A DNA stretch of 6,278 nucleotides from Carnobacterium sp. UBA5792 (GCA_002418295.1 DIDU01000119.1:2858-9135); one strand, 5' to 3'; positions 1 through 5,361 are shown, counted from the first letter of the stretch. Numbers and translations are program-made. Notes: a model not told the origin generated them from the sequence alone.

Positions 1-430
1 GCTTGAAGTCAAACTCGTTAAAAAAATTAGCAACTCGTTTTAACACATCTGCATAATTTTCTCCATTTGGCGCTTTCTCAGTAAAGCTATGAGAAAAGTT
101 AGTAGTACTAATAAATTTCATATGATCAACTAATTCATGCTTAAATTTCCCTTCAAATATTCCTAAAGATCTTTCAGATAATCGAGAGTCTTGAATTAAC
201 TTATCTGTTTCAGTAACTAAATAGGCTGTTTCGATTGCTCTAGTAAGATCTGAAGAATAGACACTATCGAGATTTTCAAATAGTTGTTTGCTTTTTAAAA
301 GTTTAGCCTGCATTTTTCCTTTCTCAGTTAACGGAGTATCATATTGTCCAGTATATAACCTTCCTAAAGAAGGATCATTATTAATAATATTAAATTCAGA
401 TTCACCATGCCTTACTAAGATAATTTCCAC
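1..430 (-). CDS. Histidine phosphatase family protein (phosphoglycerate mutase-like), N-terminal part
   Basis: The gene is cut by the left edge; 143 codons are visible and the C-terminal part is missing. The protein begins VEIILVRHGESEF, so the family's RHG signature with the phospho-accepting His is at residues 7-9. Further family marks are an SSDLTRAIETA stretch around residues 62-72, LSERSLGIFEG around 86-96 (its Glu is the likely catalytic acid) and a GENYADVLKRV segment near 123-133. These fit a cytosolic phosphomonoesterase of the PhoE/GpmB/CobC type; the substrate cannot be read from the fragment. The second catalytic His lies beyond the window. The start is GTG at 428-430. A TAA codon lies directly upstream in frame, so no longer form is possible, and AAAGGAG (440-446) sits 9 nt upstream. 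The gene has its own promoter and is transcribed away from the DUF2785 gene behind it. Confidence 0.9.
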   Translation of the reverse strand, partial: MEIILVRHGESEFNIINNDPSLGRLYTGQYDTPLTEKGKMQAKLLKSKQLFENLDSVYSSDLTRAIETAYLVTETDKLIQDSRLSERSLGIFEGKFKHELVDHMKFISTTNFSHSFTEKAPNGENYADVLKRVANFFNEFDFK

Positions 431-455
431 TTAAAGGTGCTCCTTTGGTTATTTG

Positions 456-484
456 TATATATTCATTAATAAAAAGTCTGCCAA
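456..484 (-). promoter_or_regulatory. Sigma-A type promoter for the histidine phosphatase gene
   Basis: On the minus strand, TTGGCA (479-484, five of six bases match TTGACA) is followed by a 17-nt spacer and TATATA (456-461, four of six match TATAAT). Transcription would start about 20 nt before the GTG start codon, leaving room for the AAAGGAG ribosome binding site. This suggests that the phosphatase is transcribed separately from the gene upstream of it. Confidence 0.6.
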
Positions 485-566
485 ATATCGAGTTTAAATA
501 GACTCTTATCTATTATTAATTATTACATGCAGCTTTATCGTCTTCATTATGCTGAATGATCCAAGT

Positions 567-1346
567 TTAATATGTAGTAATTTGATTTAAACAGTTTAAT
601 AGCTTTAATTTATCTTCTTCTAGATTAACTTTAAAATAAACAGCTCTTAAATAATTTCGTATGTTACTGATTGCCCGAGTATCTAAATAACTATAAGTAT
701 TCTTTGAGAAACACTTGTCAATCAAATGATTTAGTGTATGAAGGTGCTCTTCTGGCAATCCATAGCGGTTGATCAACGCACCAAATGGAATTGACAATCT
801 TTCCAATTCATCATCTTCATATACAAAAGGAGTAGTTACACAAAATAATAGAGCCTCTAACACCCTCTCAAAAAATATTGGCTGAAATAATGGATGAGTA
901 ATTAATTCGTCTAATAAATCAGCACAATGTGCAATCGAATGTGCCCATCCTTTGTTGATAGTAAACCCGCGTTTATCTTGCTCATTTATAAGATAAAAAC
1001 ACACTTTTTCTAAAATAAAATGTATTTGGCTTTCTTCAAGAAATCTGTTCTCTTTATCTTTATTGATTAAAACGCTTAGAGCAAGTGCTGAAAATGAGCG
1101 CGTATAGACTGAATCATCATTATCAGAACCAATTTTATAGAGTAGATATTGGTGAGAAGTCAATTGATTAAATAGTTCTTTTAATTCTTGGTTACTTAAA
1201 TAATCTTTATTAATCAATTCTACAAAAGCGTTATAAATCAATTTATCTCTAATATACGGATCTACATTGCCTATATTTAATAACATTTCTTTTAAAATTA
1301 AACTGCTGTTGCTATAATCTTTTTTCTCTAATTTATCGACTAACAT
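567..1346 (-). CDS. DUF2785 domain-containing protein
   Basis: A complete 259-aa protein, largely alpha-helical in composition, with no signal peptide and no convincing membrane helix. It carries marks I associate with DUF2785: DPYIRD (residues 29-34), VYTRSFSAL (80-88), RGF (126-128), the strongly conserved-looking KGWAHSIAHCADLLDEL (132-148) and an acidic DDELERL patch (178-184). The paired histidines in WAHSIAHCAD could be a functional site, but no activity is established for the family to my knowledge, so none is assigned. The ATG at 1344-1346 is preceded by AGGAG (1353-1357) with a 6-nt gap. The gene is monocistronic by layout: hairpin 1514-1559 lies behind its upstream region and the next gene downstream has its own promoter. 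Identification rests on motif memory, not on a search. Confidence 0.85.
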   Translation of the reverse strand: MLVDKLEKKDYSNSSLILKEMLLNIGNVDPYIRDKLIYNAFVELINKDYLSNQELKELFNQLTSHQYLLYKIGSDNDDSVYTRSFSALALSVLINKDKENRFLEESQIHFILEKVCFYLINEQDKRGFTINKGWAHSIAHCADLLDELITHPLFQPIFFERVLEALLFCVTTPFVYEDDELERLSIPFGALINRYGLPEEHLHTLNHLIDKCFSKNTYSYLDTRAISNIRNYLRAVYFKVNLEEDKLKLLNCLNQITTY

Positions 1347-1374
1347 TCTTCTCTCCTCTCACAAAATAGCTAAT

Positions 1375-1408
1375 TTTTTTGTATTAAACATAAATAAATT
1401 TCTTTAAC
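1375..1408 (-). promoter_or_regulatory. Possible promoter or upstream element of the DUF2785 gene
   Basis: On the minus strand GTTAAAG (1402-1408) is followed 13 nt later by TTTAATACAAAAAA (1375-1388). TAATAC could be a -10 box, with a leader of about 28 nt to the ATG. The -35 match is poor (TTAAAG, 15-nt spacer). Nearly the same arrangement occurs at 3284-3318 upstream of another minus-strand gene. The promoter call is weak. Confidence 0.3.
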
Positions 1409-1513
1409 AGAAAAAGGCGAAACTTCTTTCCATTGGTTTAATTGGGGTTTCCAAGACAACTAAGGTATGATAAACCTTGTTATATTAAGTAAAAAAATAG
1501 TTATATTACATAG

Positions 1514-1559
1514 GTCTATAACGAACTCTTTTTAATAAGGTTTCGTTATAGGCTTTTTT
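1514..1559 (+). terminator. Intrinsic terminator, plus-strand orientation
   Basis: CTATAACGAA (1516-1525) is perfectly complementary to TTCGTTATAG (1542-1551). A G-U pair and a G-C pair extend the stem outward, and six T follow at 1554-1559. The T-run comes directly after the 3' arm only when read on the plus strand. On the minus strand the stem is followed by a mixed sequence, with a T-run only about 15 nt later. All neighbouring genes are on the minus strand, so it may act as a weak terminator for the small membrane genes ending at 1570, or end an unannotated plus-strand RNA. Confidence 0.65.
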
Positions 1560-1569
1560 ATCCAAATTT

Positions 1570-1758
1570 TTAATTATGTTGCCTTTTCAAGGCTGAGTAA
1601 ATTATTGAAAAAATAATATATAGCATCGTAACACCCATGCTGTCTTTGAAATATCCCAAAGGATAATAATTTCCATTCATAAGATACTGAATGCCGCCTA
1701 TAATAATAAATTTCCAGATCAATACAGATAGAAGAACAAAAATCCAACTCTTCTTCAT
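1570..1758 (-). CDS. Small two-helix membrane protein of unknown function (62 aa)
   Basis: The protein begins MKKSWIF and has two hydrophobic segments, about residues 5-27 and 41-57. A polar linker between them contains GNYYPLGYFKDS, and the tail is short and basic (KRQHN). No catalytic motif or known domain was recognised. Its start codon is ATG at 1756-1758, with an AGGA about 10 nt upstream, which is a weak ribosome binding site. An out-of-frame ATG lies 4 nt upstream and opens an equally long frame, but that product (MYEEELDFCSS...) lacks family-like character, while this frame has a coherent membrane pattern. It is the last of five consecutive small membrane protein genes and lies 60 nt after the 60-aa gene, with no clear promoter between them, so co-transcription is likely. 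Confidence 0.7.
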   Translation of the reverse strand: MKKSWIFVLLSVLIWKFIIIGGIQYLMNGNYYPLGYFKDSMGVTMLYIIFSIIYSALKRQHN

Positions 1759-1818
1759 ACATTTACCATCCTATCGCTTTAAAACTTCTTCCATATTCGT
1801 TAACAACAGCTAAGATAA

Positions 1819-2001
1819 TTACTTCTTGTCTTTTTTCACACTATTTCTAGCATCTCCGTCTTTATAAATGTATAAGGTAATAAGCGCCCCTAGCGCTGAT
1901 ACTATAAAGGTTAAAAAAATTTCGCCTACACTTTTTCCTTGTAAAATTCGAAATAGCCCCATAACAAGCCCGAATAGCAAAGATTGAGTTCCTATTTTCA
2001 C
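1819..2001 (-). CDS. Small membrane protein of unknown function (60 aa)
   Basis: The product starts (M)KIGTQSLLFGLVMGL. It has a short hydrophobic stretch at about residues 5-20, a longer helix at 25-46 (GEIFLTFIVSALGALITLYIY), and a charged, Lys-rich tail ending KKDKK that should stay in the cytoplasm. The start codon is GTG (1999-2001), with GAGGGAG (2006-2012) 4 nt upstream. The gap to the stop of the CXXC protein gene upstream is only 36 nt, so the two are probably in one transcript. No domain or function was recognised. Confidence 0.7.
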   Translation of the reverse strand: MKIGTQSLLFGLVMGLFRILQGKSVGEIFLTFIVSALGALITLYIYKDGDARNSVKKDKK

Positions 2002-2037
2002 GCAGCTCCCTCATTTCTAACTATTAAAATACTATCT

Positions 2038-2337
2038 TTAAAACAGAGGTTCTTCTTGATTAGATAATTCAAGAACAAAAGGATATAAGCAAATATACAA
2101 TATTCCGCTTCCTATTATTAATCCTATCATCATTAAAAGTGATATATCCAAAAAAATATTAAGCAGCAAAGGAAGTAAAGGAAGCATAGAAAATAAAAGA
2201 CTCCACTTTCTTGTTTTTAAAGAAGTATACTGTTTTTCTCCACAATAAGGACACTTCATTGCTGGATCTGTAGTAAAAGTTTTTTTGAATGTTTCTTTCC
2301 AACCCCATTTGTTCTTACAATTTTGACAAGTTGGCAC
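2038..2337 (-). CDS. CXXC-20-CXXC family protein (zinc ribbon plus two membrane helices)
   Basis: The 99-aa product starts (M)PTCQNCKNKWGWKETF. It carries two Cys pairs, C4-x2-C7 and C29-x2-C32 (CPYC), 21 residues apart. A KTRK patch follows, then two hydrophobic segments at about 46-63 and 66-90 and an acidic C-terminus. This matches my memory of the small Bacilli family named CXXC-20-CXXC (TIGR04104). The four cysteines probably bind one zinc ion in a cytoplasmic N-terminal ribbon tethered to the membrane; the role is unknown. The GTG start at 2335-2337 is chosen because the strong AAGGAGG lies 8 nt away. The upstream TTG at 2341-2343 would sit almost against the Shine-Dalgarno, and MPTCQNC is the usual family start. 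The gene probably leads a transcript with the 60-aa and 62-aa genes downstream. Confidence 0.85.
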   Translation of the reverse strand: MPTCQNCKNKWGWKETFKKTFTTDPAMKCPYCGEKQYTSLKTRKWSLLFSMLPLLPLLLNIFLDISLLMMIGLIIGSGILYICLYPFVLELSNQEEPLF

Positions 2338-2345
2338 TAACAAGA

Positions 2346-2352
2346 CCTCCTT
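2346..2352 (-). promoter_or_regulatory. Strong ribosome binding site that sets the GTG start of the CXXC protein
   Basis: AAGGAGG on the minus strand, 8 nt before GTG 2335-2337 but only 2 nt before the in-frame TTG 2341-2343. The spacing argues for the shorter product. Confidence 0.8.
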
Positions 2353-2395
2353 TTATTTCTTGAAATGCGTTATTCTATTTAGCTAAAGAATTTAT

Positions 2396-2430
2396 AAAAA
2401 CACTTTTCAAAACTCGCTCTTTTTGAAAAG
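2396..2430 (-). terminator. Probable intrinsic terminator of the upstream small membrane genes
   Basis: CTTTTCAAAA (2403-2412) and TTTTGAAAAG (2421-2430) form a perfect 10-bp stem around an 8-nt loop. On the minus strand the stem is followed by TG and then five T (2396-2400). The stem is AT-rich, so the terminator may be weak. It would end transcripts coming from the 65-aa and 105-aa genes and separate them from the CXXC gene. Confidence 0.55.
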
Positions 2431-2445
2431 GTTCATTACTATTAT

Positions 2446-2545
2446 GTATAAAAGGACAGTGAAAGTTTCTAATTCCTCTGATTTCAGTATAAAGGAAGAC
2501 AGGTGCTTTTTAAAATAAGTTAACTCTTTTGGACATTTTGCACCT
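2446..2545. repeat. Degenerate direct and inverted repeats, origin unknown
   Basis: GTATAAAAGGACAGTG (2446-2461) recurs as GTATAAAGGAAGACAGGTG (2487-2505), differing by small insertions. AGGTGC (2501-2506) is inverted as GCACCT (2540-2545), with the 8-bp palindrome AGTTAACT (2518-2525) near the centre. A third GGACA word lies at 2531-2535. Clustered short repeats like these occur at the ends of some insertion sequences, but no transposase remnant is present. Confidence 0.35.
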
Positions 2546-2658
2546 TAATGTATCCCTACTTATAAATAGCTATTATCTTCCATGTAATAATCTACATAGC
2601 ACCTAACCGCTTGTAACTCAAATTAAGGTATACATATTTTTTAAAATTATTTGGAACG

Positions 2659-2856
2659 TCACTTCTTATCATTATCGCTTGGCTCAAATTTTGCAATCAA
2701 AAGCGTAGACAAAATCAAAATTACTCCAACCGCGATAAGAATGCCTGAAGGAATAAATGATATATAAGGGAATTGGCCAGCAAACTGATAAAATTGTAAC
2801 CCAATAAGAATAGACATCAATCCTAGAATAAACATCACCATTAAGTTATTCTTCAT
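2659..2856 (-). CDS. Small two-helix membrane protein of unknown function (65 aa)
   Basis: The product MKNNLMVMFILGLMS... has two hydrophobic segments, about residues 5-23 and 35-55. They are joined by a loop rich in aromatic residues (QFYQFAGQFPYISFIP), and the charged tail ends DNDKK. The ATG at 2854-2856 is preferred over the ATG at 2863-2865, because AAGGA (2866-2870) is 9 nt from the former and directly abuts the latter. It lies 76 nt downstream of the 105-aa gene, possibly in the same transcript, and the hairpin at 2396-2430 may end it. No domain was recognised. Confidence 0.7.
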   Translation of the reverse strand: MKNNLMVMFILGLMSILIGLQFYQFAGQFPYISFIPSGILIAVGVILILSTLLIAKFEPSDNDKK

Positions 2857-2932
2857 TTTTATCATTCCTTTTTAAATTCTACTCTAGAATTTAGCTGATT
2901 TAATGTTTCGCTTAATAATTAATAATCAACTG

Positions 2933-3250
2933 TTAGTTTTGTATTTGTTGAAAATAGATAAGAAAGCTCACTACAGTCAATAAAATTAAAATAGCTAAAG
3001 TGATTAAAGATTGACTAGTTAAAGAACTGGTATGTTGCTGTTCTGCTTTATAGTGAGGATTAACTCTCTTAATATTATAATCCGTATTTGTGCTCATAAA
3101 ACTCCCGCTAGGTAAATTAAACAACAGTAAAATAATATACAGGATACCCGCCATTAAACTTATATGTACGTTCCAAATAATATGCGCCAGTGAGGCTAAA
3201 ACAATTGGAATCATAATTAGTAAAACTAGATTTATTAGTTTCTTTTTCAA
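2933..3250 (-). CDS. Membrane protein of unknown function (105 aa, about three helices)
   Basis: The product is (M)KKKLINLVLLIMIPIVL..., with hydrophobic segments at about residues 5-25, 30-47 and 80-101. A hydrophilic stretch at 49-78 (from GSFMSTNTDYN through HYKAEQQH) separates the second and third. The layout of two helices, a GSF-type turn, a polar linker and a final helix is reminiscent of small Bacilli membrane families such as DUF5316, but this is only a resemblance. The start is TTG (3248-3250) with GGAGGAG (3259-3265) 8 nt upstream, a strong site for a rare start codon. A promoter at 3339-3369 drives it and possibly the 65-aa gene. Confidence 0.75.
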   Translation of the reverse strand: MKKKLINLVLLIMIPIVLASLAHIIWNVHISLMAGILYIILLLFNLPSGSFMSTNTDYNIKRVNPHYKAEQQHTSSLTSQSLITLAILILLTVVSFLIYFQQIQN

Positions 3251-3283
3251 AATAGCTACTCCTCCATCTTTAAAATGTCTAGA

Positions 3284-3318
3284 TTTTTTGTATTAAATAG
3301 AATTAGCATCCCTTTAAC
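3284..3318 (-). promoter_or_regulatory. Upstream element resembling the one before the DUF2785 gene
   Basis: On the minus strand GTTAAAG (3312-3318), then 14 nt, then TTTAATACAAAAAA (3284-3297). The same two words occur with a 13-nt gap at 1375-1408. It lies in the leader if the promoter at 3339-3369 is used, or could itself be a weak second promoter. Low-complexity DNA makes coincidence possible. Confidence 0.25.
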
Positions 3319-3338
3319 TTACATTTGTTATTAAGTTT

Positions 3339-3369
3339 ATCATAACACTTACTTTACCGATTCTTTCAA
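3339..3369 (-). promoter_or_regulatory. Promoter for the 105-aa membrane protein gene
   Basis: On the minus strand TTGAAA (3364-3369, five of six match) and the extended -10 box TGTTATGAT (3339-3347), with a 19-nt spacer. The spacer is long, but the extended -10 can compensate. The implied leader is about 80 nt. Confidence 0.5.
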
Positions 3370-3467
3370 AATGTTACTATACTCACAACTTTTTACTGGT
3401 ATTTCATTTTCTGTATTAGTAAATACACTTTACTTATTTAAATAAAATCGGTTTGTTTGAGATAGTT

Positions 3468-3476
3468 TGCTATAAT
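3468..3476 (+). promoter_or_regulatory. Extended -10 promoter of the first GNAT gene
   Basis: TGCTATAAT is a perfect extended -10 box; no good -35 hexamer lies 16-18 nt upstream. Transcription would start about 30 nt before the ATG at 3514. Confidence 0.65.
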
Positions 3477-3513
3477 AAGCATTATATAAAGTAAGAAAAG
3501 GAGAATACGTATT

Positions 3514-3984
3514 ATGACTTTTGATATTCAAAAACTTAGCCAAAATAACGCTGAAGTTATTGCAGATGAGTGGAAATACCCAGGGGTTTATGCATTCTAT
3601 GATATGACTTCTGATCCAGAAGATTATGAAGAACTCCTTACTCCAAGTTTAAGAAAGAACAACTATTTTCAAGTGATGGAAGATAATCACTTATTTGGTT
3701 TTTTTGTTGTTGAAAAAGCTTCTGATAGCAACGATATTGTAGAGATGGGTTTAGGAATAAAACCAGAACTGACTGGGAAGGGGTTGGGACAGAGTTTTCT
3801 GCTCGAAACCCTTGACTATATCCGCAAACATTATTCTGCTAAAACAGTTCGGTTAGGAGTTGTTTCGTTTAATGACCGGGCAAAAAAAGTGTATGAAAAA
3901 GTCGGCTTCAAGCAAACAAGGATTTATGACCAGCCGACAAATGGAAGTGTCTATCCGTTTATTGAAATGAAAATGGAACTTTAA
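3514..3984 (+). CDS. GNAT family N-acetyltransferase (156 aa)
   Basis: Transfers an acetyl group from acetyl-CoA to an amino group of an unknown substrate; cytosolic. The GNAT core is visible: the motif A strand and helix at residues 75-103 (IVEMGLGIKPE... then ETLDYI), with the pyrophosphate-binding loop TGKGLG at 87-92. Motif B follows at about 120-132 (NDRAKKVYEKVGF), where Asn120 and the Tyr in VYEK are usual cofactor-site residues. The N-terminal EWKYPGVYAFYDM and the C-terminal PFIEMKMEL are typical of a common Bacilli subgroup. Length is normal. The ATG is preceded by AAAAGGAG (3496-3503), 10 nt away. It has its own extended -10 promoter and the terminator at 4026-4069, so it appears monocistronic. 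Substrate and gene name are not assigned. Confidence 0.9.
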   Translation: MTFDIQKLSQNNAEVIADEWKYPGVYAFYDMTSDPEDYEELLTPSLRKNNYFQVMEDNHLFGFFVVEKASDSNDIVEMGLGIKPELTGKGLGQSFLLETLDYIRKHYSAKTVRLGVVSFNDRAKKVYEKVGFKQTRIYDQPTNGSVYPFIEMKMEL

Positions 3985-4025
3985 ACAGATCTTTTGTTGC
4001 ATGATGTAAAAATAAAGTCTGTTGT

Positions 4026-4069
4026 ACGTCTCTAAAATTGAAACCAAAATTAATATTAGAGGCGTTTTT
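4026..4069 (+). terminator. Intrinsic terminator between convergent GNAT genes
   Basis: ACGTCTCTAA (4026-4035) pairs with TTAGAGGCGT (4056-4065) over 10 bp including one G-U pair, with a possible inner AATT/AATT pairing. TTTTT runs from 4065 to 4069 and overlaps the last stem pair. Oriented for the plus-strand gene ending at 3984. The minus-strand gene ending at 4078 lies just beyond it and may also use the hairpin, though the T-run on that side is poor. Confidence 0.75.
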
Positions 4070-4077
4070 ATGCAAGC

Positions 4078-4545
4078 TTACAAAAATAAAACCATTAATT
4101 TTTCATCATAATACTGATTCTCATATTTTATAGCCTTTGCTTCAGTTCCAAATACTTTAAAGCCAAGCCTGCTATATAGTTGCTTAGCGGGTAGATTAGT
4201 TGAAACAACTGTTAAATTAATTTGCTCAAGTCCGTCCCATTTTCTCACGAGTTCAATCATTTCTATCAATAAACAATTGGCCACACCTTGACCACGACTA
4301 GCAGCAGAAATATAAAGACCAATAATCTGCCCTTTATGCTGCATTTTTATACTAGTCTCACGAATAAATGTAACTATTCCTATCAATACATTACTCTCAT
4401 CAAACGCACCTAGAGTGGTTCTTTTTTCCGATGGTACCATTCGTTGTTTAATTTCTTCAATTGAAAATTGCATTTCTCTTTCATAAGTTGATCCAAAAGC
4501 TTCAGGATTCGTTGTTAATGCAGTCAGTCTCAGTACTTGATACAT
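4078..4545 (-). CDS. GNAT family N-acetyltransferase, probably with an abnormal start (155 aa from ATG)
   Basis: An acetyl-CoA-dependent N-acetyltransferase of unknown substrate. Numbered from the ATG, motif A is at residues 73-98 (GQIIGLYISAAS, then the loop RGQGVA at 84-89). Motif B is at 117-129 (NLPAKQLYSRLGF). The N-terminal VLRLTALTTNPEAFGSTYERE is typical of a common GNAT group, but members usually begin about 12 residues earlier with a first beta strand. Here the frame continues upstream of the ATG with FIRVLDEKDAE, which is just that strand. No ATG, GTG or TTG exists in this extension before a TAA at 4597-4599; instead ATA (4579-4581) sits 7 nt after a perfect AAGGAGG. The ATG at 4543-4545 has its own AAAAGGA (4553-4559) at 7 nt. 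The protein is therefore either 167 aa from AUA or a 155-aa form lacking strand 1, of doubtful activity. Confidence 0.82.
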   Translation of the reverse strand: MYQVLRLTALTTNPEAFGSTYEREMQFSIEEIKQRMVPSEKRTTLGAFDESNVLIGIVTFIRETSIKMQHKGQIIGLYISAASRGQGVANCLLIEMIELVRKWDGLEQINLTVVSTNLPAKQLYSRLGFKVFGTEAKAIKYENQYYDEKLMVLFL

Positions 4546-4578
4546 CTCTGCATCCTTTTCATCTAATACACGGATAAA

Positions 4579-4595
4579 TATATAAATTCCTCCTT
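4579..4595 (-). promoter_or_regulatory. Shine-Dalgarno facing an AUA codon (probable lost ATG)
   Basis: AAGGAGG (4589-4595) lies 7 nt before ATA (4579-4581) on the minus strand, in frame with the GNAT gene. The codons after ATA encode a GNAT-like first strand (FIRVLDEKDAE). One base change would restore ATG. Confidence 0.6.
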
Positions 4596-4624
4596 TTTAT
4601 TGTAATAACTTAATGATTAATCTC

Positions 4625-4630
4625 ATTATA
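4625..4630 (-). promoter_or_regulatory. -10 box for the minus-strand GNAT gene
   Basis: A perfect TATAAT on the minus strand, 29 nt upstream of the AAGGAGG site. No convincing -35 hexamer is visible 16-18 nt further upstream. An overlapping TATACT is an alternative. Confidence 0.45.
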
Positions 4631-4767
4631 GTATAACAAACGCGAGATAATTATAAAAATTCTCTTAACAGAAAATATATTTAATAAACCTAGATGATTT
4701 TTTTTAAAAAAAAGAATTCAATTCTCATAGAATGCTGGTACACAATTTTAATCAAAGCTCACGTATA

Positions 4768-4776
4768 TGATACAAT
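4768..4776 (+). promoter_or_regulatory. Extended -10 promoter of the third GNAT gene
   Basis: TGATACAAT (five of six match in the hexamer plus the TG extension) ends 18 nt before the ATG at 4795. The leader would be very short, about 12 nt, just enough for GGAGG. No strong -35 box is seen. A T8A8 tract (4698-4713) lies upstream, between this and the divergent GNAT promoter, and could bend DNA or act as an upstream element. Confidence 0.5.
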
Positions 4777-4794
4777 AACTACTGGAGGTAAATC

Positions 4795-5361
4795 ATGGAT
4801 AGAAAACGATATAATCCTAAGGTAGCTATTCATCCAATAAAGCCAAAAGATTTGGAACTTATTTGGAAAATAGCTTATGGACAGAAAGAAAATGCTTGGA
4901 TGAACTGGAACGGACCTTATTTTAATAATCCGGTTTATGAAAAAGAAGAATTTATCAATAAAGTTGGAAAAAAATGGATTGAGGGTGAAACTGCTTGGTG
5001 CATTGCATACAACAATGAAATTATCGGAACCGTTTCTTATTATTACGGAGATGGAGAGTTAAAAAGATGGCTTGAAGTTGGAATTTGTATCTACGATTCG
5101 GAGTATTGGAATAAAGGAGTTTCTACTATTGCTCTAACATTGTGGATTGATCATTTATTTGGACATGTAACTGATTTGCCTCATATCGGCTTCACTACCT
5201 GGTCTGGAAATAAAGGGATGATGCGTGTAGGTGAAAAAGTTGGGTTATCTTTAGAAGGAAGAATAAGAAAAGTACGGTATTGGCAAAATCAATATTGGGA
5301 TTCTATCAAATATGGAGTCCTTCGTGAAGAGTGGAATGTTTTAACAAATAAAAAATATTAA
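4795..5361 (+). CDS. GNAT family N-acetyltransferase, RimJ/RimL-like (188 aa)
   Basis: A cytosolic acetyl-CoA-dependent acetyltransferase of the Acetyltransf_3 type, the group that includes ribosomal-protein N-terminal acetyltransferases and antibiotic or self-protection enzymes. The substrate is not known. The N-terminal IHPIKPKDLELIWKI (12-26) is the first strand and helix. Motif A spans 91-122 (LEVGICIYDSEYWNKGVS..., acetyl-CoA loop around WNKGVS 105-110), and motif B is near 139-151 (NKGMMRVGEKVGL). The C-terminal EGRIRKVRYWQNQYWDSIKYGVLREEW pattern (154-180, broken up here only by position) is characteristic of the RimJ/RimL class. The middle region is rich in Trp and Tyr (AWMNWNGPYF 34-43). 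ATG 4795 is preceded by GGAGG (4784-4788), 6 nt away. Length is normal and the gene looks intact and monocistronic. Confidence 0.9.
   Translation: MDRKRYNPKVAIHPIKPKDLELIWKIAYGQKENAWMNWNGPYFNNPVYEKEEFINKVGKKWIEGETAWCIAYNNEIIGTVSYYYGDGELKRWLEVGICIYDSEYWNKGVSTIALTLWIDHLFGHVTDLPHIGFTTWSGNKGMMRVGEKVGLSLEGRIRKVRYWQNQYWDSIKYGVLREEWNVLTNKKY

Larger units (their letters stand above)
2344..2658 (-). other. 315-bp non-coding stretch between two small membrane genes
   Basis: No open frame longer than a few codons with a ribosome binding site was found on either strand. The stretch holds the ribosome binding site of the CXXC gene, a possible -10 box TAGAAT (2372-2377, minus strand, poor -35), a terminator-like hairpin (2396-2430) and a patch of degenerate direct and inverted repeats (2446-2545). 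It is the largest gene-free gap in the window and may be the scar of a lost gene or element. Confidence 0.5.

Noticed and set aside
1574..1762. Overlapping minus-strand frame (62 aa, MYEEELDFCSS...)
   Set aside because: It is offset from the 1570-1758 frame, lacks a coherent domain or membrane pattern, and its ATG sits only a few bases from the weak AGGA. The other frame gives a regular two-helix membrane protein.
2344..2658. Riboswitch or small peptide gene in the 315-bp gap
   Set aside because: No conserved riboswitch core was recognised, and the longest ATG frames with the right orientation are only a few codons long.
3090..3296. Plus-strand frame of 68 aa
   Set aside because: It lies antisense to the 105-aa membrane gene, has no promoter or ribosome binding site of note, and mirrors the hydrophobic codons of the other strand.
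3853..4047. Minus-strand frame of 64 aa
   Set aside because: It is antisense to the C-terminal part of the first GNAT and would begin inside the terminator hairpin; no domain is seen.
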